Assembly: GCA_035968315.1 (NCBI GenBank)
Contig: JAVYIN010000005.1
Span: forward strand, 558,001 to 622,000
DNA length: 64,000 bases
Direction of reading: 5' to 3'
DNA from: Nitrospira sp.
GTDB taxonomy: Bacteria > Nitrospirota > Nitrospiria > Nitrospirales > Nitrospiraceae
Below the pieces are notes generated by a model. It saw only the letters and a program-made list of their open reading frames with translations, ran no database searches and had not been told where the DNA came from. Positions 56,516-64,000 of the stretch are shown one piece after another. The position numbers were made by a program, and so were the translations under genes. Every line of letters begins with the position of its first letter. Positions within the stretch are counted from its first letter, which is position 1.

Positions 56516-56692
56516 CTATTTCTTTCGATACACGTTCAGTCCAACTTTTTCTTCGCGGTTGGGAATCGTCACATTCCCCTCCGTCGAGGCGATGATGATC
56601 GTCTTGCCTGAAGACGAGGGCCCGAACTCCTTGGACAAGTCCACCTTAATGGTGAGCGTGTTCCCCTCGACCGTCATTTCGACATTTTTCAT
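56516..56692 (-). CDS. Small conserved-looking protein (58 aa)
   Basis: ATG 56692 lies five bases after a perfect AGGAGG. The product is a compact alternating-strand protein with T-L-T-I-K-V-D-L-S-K, S-S-S-G-K-T-I-I-I-A-S-T and G-L-N-V-Y, typical of a small soluble beta-rich fold. I believe related short proteins occur in other Nitrospirota and deltaproteobacteria, but I cannot name a function. It follows the 50-residue gene by 81 nt. Confidence 0.75.
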   Translation of the reverse strand: MKNVEMTVEGNTLTIKVDLSKEFGPSSSGKTIIIASTEGNVTIPNREEKVGLNVYRKK

Positions 56693-56773
56693 GAAATCCT
56701 CCTATTAACAGCTCTCATATTCAGTAGAAGCCGATTCACGACCTTCCATCGCGACGACATCCGAACATTCCCC

Positions 56774-56926
56774 TCACGGCTCTTCCTCTTCGACCGCTTC
56801 AATCACGTGTCTCAGTGAGGTCACGAATGCCTCCGGTTGAGCCAGCGCATGCTCCGTCAATTGAAACTCCGACACCAATACACCGGCCTTATCGACTATG
56901 AGCAACCGATATCCAGGTTTCATCAT
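56774..56926 (-). CDS. Small hypothetical protein (50 aa)
   Basis: ATG 56926 follows AGAGGGT; a second ATG is the next codon. The product is acidic at its C terminus (E-A-V-E-E-E-E-P), with a short strand (Y-R-L-L-I-V-D) and an amphipathic helix. It is too short to classify. It is upstream of, and probably cotranscribed with, the 58-residue gene. The 200 nt between it and the lipoprotein cluster show nothing clear. Confidence 0.55.
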   Translation of the reverse strand: MMKPGYRLLIVDKAGVLVSEFQLTEHALAQPEAFVTSLRHVIEAVEEEEP

Positions 56927-57129
56927 ACCCTCTCTTCAGATTCCAATCGTTCATGAGCCTAGCATAGCGTGAGGGAGACTGCGATGGTGGCCGTGTTGGT
57001 GGAGAGAAGACTTGTTACATTCTCGATAATCTTGGTCGGTCCTTACGCCGGGCGGAAAAGTGGAGTCCTCGTGACGCGTGGCGCCAGGAGGGCATACGTC
57101 ACGCCTCAAGGCCGGAATGCTCCGCGGCG

Positions 57130-57738
57130 CTATTCGACCATCTGGCCTTGGAGGAAGAGCGCCTGTTCGAGTGTGCGGAAATATTTCTGATAGGGCGCGG
57201 GATCTTCGACCGCGCGCAGGTAAAATTGCGCACTGGCCCGCACGACGAGTTGTGAGTCATTGCGTTTGCGAACCGTAACGGTGAGCCTCACGAGGTCGTT
57301 GCGATGGTAGAAGGGCCCCCAAGAATGAATATTCCGCGTCAGGATCATCAAGGTGTCCGGGCGATAGAGGAGATAGGAAGGGTCCAGGAACGTGGGGCGT
57401 TCGAGATCGACATATTTCTTGGCGGACACGATTCCCAGCTCTTGATCCAGTACTTCGACCATGAACCCGAGATCCTGCATAGTGGCGACAACGGCTTCGA
57501 GGACGGCCACGCGGTTGGCTGTGTCGAACACCCGGCTCTGCGCTGCGCGGAGTTTGACCTGACTCTCTTCCGAGAGCCAGATTTGCTGCCGTGAGTCCCA
57601 CTGATTTTCATGCCGTGATTCATAGGGCGTGAGACACCCGGAGAACAGAAAGCTGATCCCCACTCCGATCAGCAACATCAGATCCCTGGTGCCCCGTCGC
57701 ACCCCTGGAGCACCTTTTTCGGGTAACAGGCGACCCAT
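57130..57738 (-). CDS. Lipoprotein, paralogue 3 of a tandem family (202 aa)
   Basis: A lipobox F-S-G-C ends the signal peptide. The mature part carries the shared block Q-S-R-V-F-D-T, then V-V-A-T-M-Q-D-L-G-F-M-V-E, then E-L-G-I-V-S-A-K-K. The C terminus repeats the family pattern P-A-P-Y-Q-K-Y-F followed by L-E-Q-A-L-F-L. It lies 8 nt after the second paralogue, so the genes are cotranscribed. ATG 57738 is used; an ATG at 57678, closer to the lipobox, is an alternative. Function unknown. Confidence 0.75.
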   Translation of the reverse strand: MGRLLPEKGAPGVRRGTRDLMLLIGVGISFLFSGCLTPYESRHENQWDSRQQIWLSEESQVKLRAAQSRVFDTANRVAVLEAVVATMQDLGFMVEVLDQELGIVSAKKYVDLERPTFLDPSYLLYRPDTLMILTRNIHSWGPFYHRNDLVRLTVTVRKRNDSQLVVRASAQFYLRAVEDPAPYQKYFRTLEQALFLQGQMVE

Positions 57739-57746
57739 CACGGAGA

Positions 57747-58184
57747 TTAATCCTTCGTCACAAAGATCGAGCGTTCGAGGGTGGCAAAGAAATTCTGATA
57801 GACCTTTGGATCCTCGATGGGCTTGTTGTTATAGATCGCATTGGCCCGAATCATCATGCGGTCGTCAGGCTGGGGGCGCACGGTGACGGTGACACCCAGC
57901 ATGTCATAATAGTTTGGTTCGGCGAAGCGGGCGGCGGTGACCAGGCCGAGCGCCTCGTTGGCCCGCTCGACGATGAACCCCAGATCTTGCAAAGCCGCGA
58001 TGACGGCCCGCATGGCGGCCTGGCGATCCTTCACGTCAAAAATGCGGGTTTGCACGCTCCGGATTTTCATCTGGGCTTCGGTGGGGGCGAGTAATCCCTG
58101 ATCGGGCTGCGGCGGAACACACCCATACGCCATCGCGGCGATGGCTCCTGCGATCACTCCCCGTACCACTCGTCGTTTCATCAT
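57747..58184 (-). CDS. Lipoprotein, paralogue 2 of a tandem family (145 aa)
   Basis: The ATG pair at 58184/58181 follows AAGAGGTC. The signal peptide ends in A-Y-G-C. The mature protein has Q-T-R-I-F-D-V, then V-I-A-A-L-Q-D-L-G-F-I-V-E and A-L-G-L-V-T-A-A, and near the end P-K-V-Y-Q-N-F-F and L-E-R-S-I-F-V. These blocks match the two neighbours in order and spacing. It is the shortest copy. Confidence 0.78.
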   Translation of the reverse strand: MMKRRVVRGVIAGAIAAMAYGCVPPQPDQGLLAPTEAQMKIRSVQTRIFDVKDRQAAMRAVIAALQDLGFIVERANEALGLVTAARFAEPNYYDMLGVTVTVRPQPDDRMMIRANAIYNNKPIEDPKVYQNFFATLERSIFVTKD

Positions 58185-58194
58185 GACCTCTTGT

Positions 58195-58749
58195 TCACAG
58201 CTTGAAGCCTTCCAGAAATACGGCCTTCGAAAGCTTGGCGAAGAATTGCTGATACAGAATGGGGTCGCGGAGCATTTCCATCTTTTGCTCGCCAGGCGGA
58301 ATGTATTGGCGATCGGCCTGGCCGTCCCCTTTCCAAACCACCCGGTAGAAAACAATTCGCACCTCCTGGCGCGTGGCATCCGGATTGATCGGCCGCGCGA
58401 CGAGAGTTGCCGAAATTTTCTGGTGGAGATCCACCGGCATGAGGTATTTCCCCAAGGAGAGCACCAAGGCTAAAACCCGACCGATGTACTGGCCGTACTC
58501 TCTTGCACTCCGTTCCTTGGCGGCTCGCAGAAATCCTACCTCCTTCTGGCTTTCCTCTACCTGAAATCCAAGATCCTGAAGGACCGCCGCCGAGGCGGAG
58601 AGCAATTCCCGCGCGTCAGAAGTTTCGTACATCCGGGTTTGCATGGCCCGGTTGATGGCGCTCTCGGAGGTGAGTTGAAACAGCTCCGCCGGCTCGCTGT
58701 GGGCCATGCAACCGGACAAGAGAACAAGCCAGACCAGGGAAATGCCCAT
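58195..58749 (-). CDS. Lipoprotein, paralogue 1 of a tandem family (184 aa)
   Basis: From ATG 58749 the signal peptide ends L-L-S-G-C. The family blocks are Q-T-R-M-Y-E-T, A-A-V-L-Q-D-L-G-F-Q-V-E and E-V-G-F-L-R-A-A-K. P-I-L-Y-Q-Q-F-F and L-S-K-A-V-F-L are at the C terminus. A middle segment with a hydrophobic stretch (V-L-A-L-V-L-S-L-G-K-Y-L) is unique to this copy. An ATG at 58839 would lengthen it but overlap the upstream gene by about 50 nt. Confidence 0.72.
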   Translation of the reverse strand: MGISLVWLVLLSGCMAHSEPAELFQLTSESAINRAMQTRMYETSDARELLSASAAVLQDLGFQVEESQKEVGFLRAAKERSAREYGQYIGRVLALVLSLGKYLMPVDLHQKISATLVARPINPDATRQEVRIVFYRVVWKGDGQADRQYIPPGEQKMEMLRDPILYQQFFAKLSKAVFLEGFKL

Positions 58750-58786
58750 CCCCGCCGCCCATCTCTGTATAAACGAGCCGGAGAGC

Positions 58787-59179
58787 CTAGAATTGAGTGT
58801 AGTTGTAAGCAAAGTCGCGCACCTTCTTCTCTTCGTCATACTTGATGATGATCGTCAGAGTGCGCTGGCGCTGAGAACTGGAACTGTCGCGAGAACTGGC
58901 CCCGAGGATGATGATGCCCGCGAAGGATGAACTGCTGGTATCCACCCGGTCGGTGGAGACTTTATCATAGATCCAGACTTCCCGGCGTTTTTCATCCGTG
59001 GTGACGATATTGGGGCTGCCGAGCAGCTCCGCCACTTGAGAGGCCGCCATGCCGACCTTGATCTCTCCCTGAACCTTGCCGACCGTCAGCCGGTCCTCTT
59101 GAATGGCGGCGGTTCCACCTCCACATCCCGCGACAGCAACGAACAGACAGAGGCCCAATCCAATCCATGCTCGTGTCAT
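58787..59179 (-). CDS. SmpA/OmlA-like (BamE-type) lipoprotein
   Basis: The 130-residue protein has a lipobox V-A-G-C and a SmpA/OmlA-type core, I-K-V-G-M-A-A-S-Q-V-A-E-L-L-G-S-P, followed by W-I-Y-D and a C-terminal strand pair. The family includes BamE of the outer-membrane assembly machinery, but this broad fold is shared by many envelope proteins. It is the first gene of the four-lipoprotein run. Confidence 0.75.
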   Translation of the reverse strand: MTRAWIGLGLCLFVAVAGCGGGTAAIQEDRLTVGKVQGEIKVGMAASQVAELLGSPNIVTTDEKRREVWIYDKVSTDRVDTSSSSFAGIIILGASSRDSSSSQRQRTLTIIIKYDEEKKVRDFAYNYTQF

Positions 59180-59362
59180 TGGTTTCCCCCTTTGGCGTAT
59201 TGATGCATGCGAATAGGTTACGCGCTTGCTCCTATTGCCTCGATGGTTAAAGATACTACGTTTCCCTGTTCAAATCATCTTCTCTGCATCAAAGTGGGAA
59301 TGGGCAAATGGCGAAAGATTGGGTATGCTGCATGCCCGACAGGCCAGGAAAGGATGGGACCA

Positions 59363-59869
59363 ATGATCGAATCGATGTCGGATGCCGACGTGCAGAGAGC
59401 ATGGGGGAAACTGGTGCAAGACGTCCGTACGGGGGTGCTGCTCACCATGCGGAATGGCCGGCCATTCGGCTCACATGTGCCGTATATCATCGGGGAGGAT
59501 TGGACACGTGCCTACCTGCATCTCAGCCGCCTGGCTCTCCATACTCAGCACCTTCTTCAAGACCCGCAGGTCTCGCTCTTCATCTCGGAGCCCGACGGCC
59601 CGGACAAGAATCCCCTGGCCCTACGCCGGATGAATCTTCAAGGCGATGCGGCGATCCTCACGCCCGAGGAGCCGGGTTATCCCGCGGTGAAAGCTTCCTA
59701 TCTGGCCCGTTTCCCGGCGTCGGCCATGATGTTCGGCTTTGGCGATTTTTCACTGTGGGAATTGCGGCTGATGGACGCCCACCTGGTGCTCGGCTTTGGA
59801 CAGGCCTATCAATCGACCGTCAGCGCGCCAGCCAAGTGGATGCACCAGAAGCCAGAACAGAAAAAGTAA
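59363..59869 (+). CDS. Pyridoxamine 5'-phosphate oxidase-like (HugZ-type) flavin-fold protein
   Basis: The 168-residue protein has the split-barrel pattern of the PNPOx-like superfamily: G-V-L-L-T-M, G-R-P-F-G-S-H-V-P-Y, L-S-L-F-I-S-E near residue 70 and D-A-A-I-L-T-P. Members bind FMN, F420 or heme and act as oxidoreductases. Length and the H-V-P-Y block resemble the HugZ heme-utilisation branch, though ligand assignment is uncertain. ATG 59363 has AAAGGA upstream. Confidence 0.75.
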   Translation: MIESMSDADVQRAWGKLVQDVRTGVLLTMRNGRPFGSHVPYIIGEDWTRAYLHLSRLALHTQHLLQDPQVSLFISEPDGPDKNPLALRRMNLQGDAAILTPEEPGYPAVKASYLARFPASAMMFGFGDFSLWELRLMDAHLVLGFGQAYQSTVSAPAKWMHQKPEQKK

Positions 59870-59949
59870 ACGAATGAGATAGGGTTGACGGCCAGCGTCG
59901 ATTCAGTCTTGCTTGCCGGAATAAGATCACTCTCTCCGCACGGACAGTT

Positions 59950-60345
59950 CTACTGCCTCGGGGGAGCCGTCGGAGTCACGACATCATCGACACGTTCCGA
60001 TTCCCACGCGTAGGCGGGACTCAGAATCGGCTGATAGGTCGGCAAGGGAACCGGGAACGTGGCGATTTCAACCACGCCGGCGACAGTCCTCGCAAAGAAC
60101 ATTCCAATGCCGTCAAACGGCCCGCGCAACACACCAGTGACCCACCCCTCGTTCTGCCCCACTTCATAGACTTGCCGGGGCAGCTCCATCCAGCCAGTGG
60201 AAAGATTGACGATCCCCCGGACGAATTTCTTCGAGATCTGCGTCTCAAGGCTCACCGGTTCCTCGGCCTGTACCGGCGAAATCCACACCATGGCCATGGC
60301 AAGAGCCAGCCCCAAGGCAAGACTCGCCGCCGCAGGATACGTCAT
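59950..60345 (-). CDS. TIGR04073-like exosortase-associated secreted protein
   Basis: The 131-residue protein has a signal peptide (L-A-L-G-L-A-L-A-M-A-M-V) ending S-P-V-Q-A. The mature part shows the TIGR04073 pattern as I recall it: K-F-V-R-G-I-V-N-L-S-T-G-W-M-E-L-P near the start, a glycine-rich middle (F-D-G-I-G) and E-I-A-T-F-P-V-P-L-P. The family is associated with exosortase systems, though its role is unknown. No exosortase or PEP-CTERM gene is visible here. It is divergent from lnt. Confidence 0.78.
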   Translation of the reverse strand: MTYPAAASLALGLALAMAMVWISPVQAEEPVSLETQISKKFVRGIVNLSTGWMELPRQVYEVGQNEGWVTGVLRGPFDGIGMFFARTVAGVVEIATFPVPLPTYQPILSPAYAWESERVDDVVTPTAPPRQ

Positions 60346-60406
60346 CGCTCCGAGGCGCCAATCGTTCCCTTGCAAGTCGAGACAGCTTTGGTTATGGTAC
60401 CGCTCG

Positions 60407-62035
60407 ATGGATCGCATTCGTGCTCGCCAGATCGCGCTTGCCTGTGCGAGCGGGCTCCTGCTCCCGTTCTGCTTTCCCAAATTTGACCTGGGGTTGCTTG
60501 CCTGGGTTGCCATGATTCCCCTCCATCTTGCGCTGGATTCTGCAACGCGCCGCCGTGCCTTTTGGATAGGATGCCTCAGCGGGACCATCGGCTTCACCGG
60601 CATCATGGCCTGGGTCGTCACAGCCATGACCACCTATGGCAAGGTCCCGCTCCCCATCAGTTACGCCATTCTGCTCCTGCTCACCGCCTATCTCGGCATC
60701 TACGTCGGAATCTATAGCTGGAGCGTCGTGTGGCTGCGCGAATTTATACCACGATACGGCATTTTTTTCGCGCCCTGTGTCTGGGTCGCGCTCGAACTCC
60801 TGAGAACCTACTTTTTGTCCGGATTGCCCTGGTGCCTGCTGGGCTATTCACAGTACCGGGAATTGGAGTTGATCCAGGTCGCCGACCATCTGGGAGTCTA
60901 TGGAATCTCTTTTTTAATCATCCTGGTGAATATAACGCTGGCCGAGTTCATGCTCTGGCTTATGCCCTTCTTCCGCGGATTTCATCCCCAAAAGCTGCCC
61001 TGGGAATTGACGACCATTACCACCCTGCTCATGGTATCGACCTGGAGTTATGGAACCGGTCTCCTGAGCGGTTCGGGGCTGCCGCTCCCCAAAGGGTCGA
61101 TTACGGCGGGGTTAGTCCAGCCCAATATCGATCAAGAGGTCAAGTGGGATGTGGCCTTTCGTGATGAAACCATGCAGCGGTTCGACCGGCTGACCAGCCG
61201 GTTCGGCACTGACGCCGACGTCATCATTTGGCCCGAAGCGGCTACCCCGTTTATTTTCGAGCGGGAAGCCGGCTACCAGTTGCAATTGATGGCCTGGGCC
61301 GAGCGGGCAACGGCGCCGCTCCTCTTCGGAAGCCCCGCGCTCCGTTTCTATCCGGATCGCCGCCCCTATCTGCTCAATAGCGCCTATCTGCTCTCGGCCG
61401 ACGGGACGATCCTGAGCCGTTATGACAAGCAGCATCTGGTGCCCTTCGGTGAATATATTCCCTTGAAATCCTCGCTGCTCTTTTTTCTCGATAAACTGGT
61501 GGAAGGAATCGGCGATTTCGAAGCGGGACCCGGCGGTACGGTTATGACGCTCACGCCCAAGAACCGGCTTGCCGCGTCCGGACAGCCGGCGGCGGCCCGG
61601 CCGGTAAAGTTCGGCGTGGCGATTTGTTATGAAGTGATTTTCCCCGATCTCGTCCGCCAATTTGCCGTCAACGGCGCGGAGTTTCTGGTCACGATCACCA
61701 ACGACGGCTGGTTCGGCAACTCGTCGGCGCCGGCCCAACATTTTGCGATGGTCGTATTCCGCTCGGTCGAAAATCACTTGGCCTTCGCGAGGGCCGCCAA
61801 TACCGGCATCACCGGCGCCATCGACCCATTCGGCCGGATCATCCAGGCCACGCCGCTCTTCACGGAAGAGGCGATGCAGGTCACCCTTCCCACATGGCAG
61901 CCCCGCACATTTTACAGCCGCTACGGGGATGTGTTTGCCTACGGCTGTGTGGTAATCTGCGCCCTGCTGTGCCTGGCCAATCTGTTCCGTCCCAAGGAAC
62001 CGGAGCCCGGCACCACCGCCATTACACCGGCGTAA
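60407..62035 (+). CDS. lnt: Apolipoprotein N-acyltransferase
   Basis: The 542-residue inner-membrane enzyme adds the third acyl chain to lipoproteins, a diderm-specific step. After about six membrane helices comes the nitrilase-type domain with catalytic residues E277 (W-P-E-A-A-T-P), K341 ([12 protein letters not shown]) and C407 (A-I-C-Y-E). Length matches the family. With lgt it completes two of the three lipoprotein steps. prfB follows 18 nt downstream. Confidence 0.96.
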   Translation: MDRIRARQIALACASGLLLPFCFPKFDLGLLAWVAMIPLHLALDSATRRRAFWIGCLSGTIGFTGIMAWVVTAMTTYGKVPLPISYAILLLLTAYLGIYVGIYSWSVVWLREFIPRYGIFFAPCVWVALELLRTYFLSGLPWCLLGYSQYRELELIQVADHLGVYGISFLIILVNITLAEFMLWLMPFFRGFHPQKLPWELTTITTLLMVSTWSYGTGLLSGSGLPLPKGSITAGLVQPNIDQEVKWDVAFRDETMQRFDRLTSRFGTDADVIIWPEAATPFIFEREAGYQLQLMAWAERATAPLLFGSPALRFYPDRRPYLLNSAYLLSADGTILSRYDKQHLVPFGEYIPLKSSLLFFLDKLVEGIGDFEAGPGGTVMTLTPKNRLAASGQPAAARPVKFGVAICYEVIFPDLVRQFAVNGAEFLVTITNDGWFGNSSAPAQHFAMVVFRSVENHLAFARAANTGITGAIDPFGRIIQATPLFTEEAMQVTLPTWQPRTFYSRYGDVFAYGCVVICALLCLANLFRPKEPEPGTTAITPA

Positions 62036-62053
62036 TCAGAAAGGACAGCGGGC

Positions 62054-63200
62054 ATGTTGGAAGAGGTCCGGAGTCGCGTGCGCACCGTGGGCGAACAGGT
62101 CTCGGAATTACGGGGGCATCTTTGACCTCGCTCGCATGAGCTCCGATCTCGAAGAGCTTGAGGCCCAAATGGCGGAGCCGTCGTTCTGGAACGATACCCG
62201 CGCGGCCGCGGCGGTGAGCCGAAAGAAAGTCACTCTCGAACGCGAACTGACCCAATGGCGAGAGATCGATGCGAAGATCAGCGATTTGCAGGCCCTGCTG
62301 GAACTGGCCGAAGAAACCCATGACGAGTCGCTCGAACAGGAACTGACGGCGGAACTCCAGCAGTTCGAACCGAAGCTGGCCGCGCTCCACGTCGAAATGC
62401 TCCTCTCCGGAGAGCTGGATCCCAACAACGCGATTGTCGCGATCCATCCCGGCGCCGGCGGCACCGAGTCTCAGGACTGGGCGCAAATGCTCCTCCGCAT
62501 GTATGTGCGCTGGGCGGAGACCAGGAAATTCAAAGTCGAGACATTGGATTTGCTCCATGGCGATGAAGCAGGCATCAAGAGCGTGACCATTTCCATCACC
62601 GGTCCCTATGCCTACGGCTATCTGAAGGCCGAAGCCGGCGTGCACCGGCTGGTGCGGATCTCCCCCTTCGATGCCAACAAACGGCGGCATACCTCGTTCG
62701 CCTCCGTCTTCGTCTATCCCGAACTGAACGAAGACATCGACGTGGTCATCGACGAGAAGGATTTGCGGATCGATACCTTCCGCGCCGGCGGTGCCGGCGG
62801 CCAGAATGTGAACAAGGTGGAAACGGCGATCCGAATTACGCACATTCCCACCAACATCGTCGTGCAATGTCAGAATGAACGGTCGCAGCTCCAAAATCGC
62901 AACGGCGCCATGAAGATCCTCAAGGCGCGGCTTTATGAAGTGGAGCAGAAGAAAAAGGAAGCGGAGTTCAATGCCATCGTTGGAGAGAAGAAAGAGAATG
63001 CCTGGGGCAGCCAGATCCGCTCGTACGTGTTTCAACCCTATCAGATGGTCAAGGATCACCGGACCGGGCATGAGACCAGCCAGGTAAGCGCCGTGATGGA
63101 CGGCGATCTGGACGGGTTTATCGAAGCCTATCTCAAGAGGAAATTCACGAAGGGCAGTGAACCGCTCACAGCCGTCACCGAACTGGATGACGAGGTTTAA
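62054..63200 (+). CDS. prfB: Peptide chain release factor 2 (programmed +1 frameshift)
   Basis: RF2 releases peptides at UGA and UAA codons. The first frame starts at ATG 62054 and meets an in-frame TGA at 62123-62125. The second frame continues from 62124, giving 381 residues after a +1 shift. The anticodon-like tripeptide S-P-F is at 203-205 and the catalytic G-G-Q at 248-250, both normal. lnt lies 18 nt upstream; lysS follows after a repeat-filled gap. The prfB-lysS order is widespread. Confidence 0.96.
62111..62126 (+). promoter_or_regulatory. prfB frameshift signal
   Basis: CGGGGG-CAT-CTT-TGA-C is the classical arrangement: a Shine-Dalgarno-like stretch, three bases, then CTT TGA C, where the ribosome slips +1 on CTT when RF2 is scarce. 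It gives autoregulation of RF2 levels. Confidence 0.93.
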
Positions 63201-63218
63201 GGCCGTTCGCGGGCACAC

Positions 63219-63253
63219 ATCGCGCATCACTCATCACTTATCACGGATTGCAC
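63219..63253. repeat. Heptameric ATCACNN units directly before lysS
   Basis: Five 7-bp units in the inverted orientation (ATCGCGC, ATCACTC, ATCACTT, ATCACGG, ATTGCAC) fill 63219-63253, ending exactly at the ATG of lysS. They belong to the same family as the copies near 14.3 and 38.6 kb. Confidence 0.8.
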
Positions 63254-64000
63254 ATGGATGAACTGAACGAACAACGACAGCAGCGGATCAAGAAAGCGGA
63301 ACAACTGCGCACCGCCGGCGTGGCGCCCTACGGCACCAGATTCGAAGTGAAGGATCGGGCCGGACAGCTCATCAAGCTGCACGGGGAAAAGACCAAAGAA
63401 GTGCTGGAGCAGGAAAAAGTCGGCTGCACCTTCGCCGGCCGCGTGGTCGCCCTGCGGCGCTTTGGCAAAGCCGGTTTTGCGGTTGTGCAAGACGGGTCGG
63501 ATCGCTTGCAGGTCTATCTCAAGAAAGATTTGCTGAGCGAACAAGCCTACATGGTCACGGAACAGCTCGACCTCGGCGACTGGATCGGGGTCACCGGCAC
63601 GCTCTTCCGCACCAAGACCAACGAGTTTACCGTCGAGGTTCGGGAACTCACCTTTCTGAGCAAGGCCCTTCGCCCGCTCCCGGAAAAGTGGCACGGCCTC
63701 ACGGACGTCGAGACCCGGTATCGCCAGCGGTATGTGGACCTGATCGCCAATCCCGACGTGCACAGCATTTTCGCGATGCGCAGCCGGATCATCGCCGGGA
63801 TCCGGGCCTTCTTGATCGAGCGCGGATTCCTCGAAGTCGAAACCCCGATGATGCATCCCATCCCGGGCGGCGCCGCCGCCAAGCCATTCGTGACCCATCA
63901 CAACGCCCTGGGAGTCGATCTCTATCTCCGCATCGCGCCGGAACTCTATCTCAAGCGGCTGATCGTCGGCGGCTTTCCCCGCGTGTTCGAAATCAACCGG
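63254..64000 (+). CDS. lysS: Lysyl-tRNA synthetase, class II (5' part)
   Basis: The first 249 codons are present and the gene runs off the window. The N-terminal part has R-I-K-K-A-E-Q-L-R, then the anticodon-binding OB fold with [12 protein letters not shown]. Class II motif 1 follows (F-L-E-V-E-T-P-M-M), then A-K-P-F-V-T-H-H-N and [10 protein letters not shown]. The enzyme charges tRNA-Lys in the cytoplasm. No Shine-Dalgarno sequence is visible, because the leader is the heptameric repeat. Confidence 0.95.
   Translation, partial: MDELNEQRQQRIKKAEQLRTAGVAPYGTRFEVKDRAGQLIKLHGEKTKEVLEQEKVGCTFAGRVVALRRFGKAGFAVVQDGSDRLQVYLKKDLLSEQAYMVTEQLDLGDWIGVTGTLFRTKTNEFTVEVRELTFLSKALRPLPEKWHGLTDVETRYRQRYVDLIANPDVHSIFAMRSRIIAGIRAFLIERGFLEVETPMMHPIPGGAAAKPFVTHHNALGVDLYLRIAPELYLKRLIVGGFPRVFEINR

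Noticed and set aside
56343-56708. A 121-codon plus-strand frame over the candidate origin edge
   Set aside because: The minus strand carries a 58-residue gene with a perfect AGGAGG. The plus frame has no ribosome-binding site and mixed composition.

Overview
The window reads as chromosomal DNA of a free-living Gram-negative bacterium of moderately high GC. Both acyltransferases of the lipoprotein pathway (lgt, lnt), many lipobox proteins, an outer-membrane beta-barrel and a TIGR04073-type exosortase-associated protein indicate a diderm. The protein style and gene mix (bacterial topoisomerase VI, type I-E CRISPR, AddAB-like pair, HrpB, TIGR04073) look most like Nitrospirota, probably Nitrospira. 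That assignment is an impression from the sequences, not a computed placement.

Layout. 1-2858: the 3' end of a type I-E CRISPR-Cas locus (cas6e end, cas1, cas2, leader, 20-repeat array), followed by a two-repeat mini-array of a different repeat class. 2889-9053: a small hypothetical gene, a TrkA-C protein, an HtrA protease, an EF-G-like GTPase, RadC and a zinc-ribbon protein. 9158-11864: rsmD-coaD-aminotransferase, joined by ATGA overlaps, then an FmdB-type zinc ribbon. 11878-15953: a coiled-coil lipoprotein, TsaC, PurD and PurH on the minus strand. 16186-20679: dnaE and accA. 20694-32606: mixed metabolism and RNA handling (ferritin-like protein, HI0933-type flavoprotein, aldo/keto reductase, DEAD-box helicase with pyrophosphatase, HrpB) with several small or secreted unknowns.

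32628-38374: a segment bounded by a tRNA-Leu(UAA) gene and a 26-nt copy of that tRNA's 3' end. It carries one minus-strand cassette: ABC ATPase, MacB/FtsX-type permease, OB-fold-like anchored protein, secreted protein, outer-membrane barrel and two small exported proteins. This is the strongest candidate for an undescribed envelope system here.

38774-48324: YtxH-like protein, lgt, and a minus-strand run of thioredoxin-like protein, zinc ribbon, AddB-like, AddA-like and a small metallopeptidase. 48327-53123: topoisomerase VI B and A plus an SF2 helicase. 53464-55623: a membrane diguanylate cyclase. 55624-56515: a long AT-rich gap with DnaA-box-like and 13-mer-like motifs that could be a replication origin. 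56516-59179: two tiny conserved-looking genes and four lipoproteins, three of them mutual paralogues. 59363-64000: a PNPOx-like protein, TIGR04073 protein, lnt, prfB with its +1 frameshift, and the start of lysS.

A 7-bp repeat family (GTGATNN or GTGAAAC units) recurs in intergenic sites at about 14.3, 31.5, 38.6 and 63.2 kb. All assignments come from reading the sequence; no database search was run.
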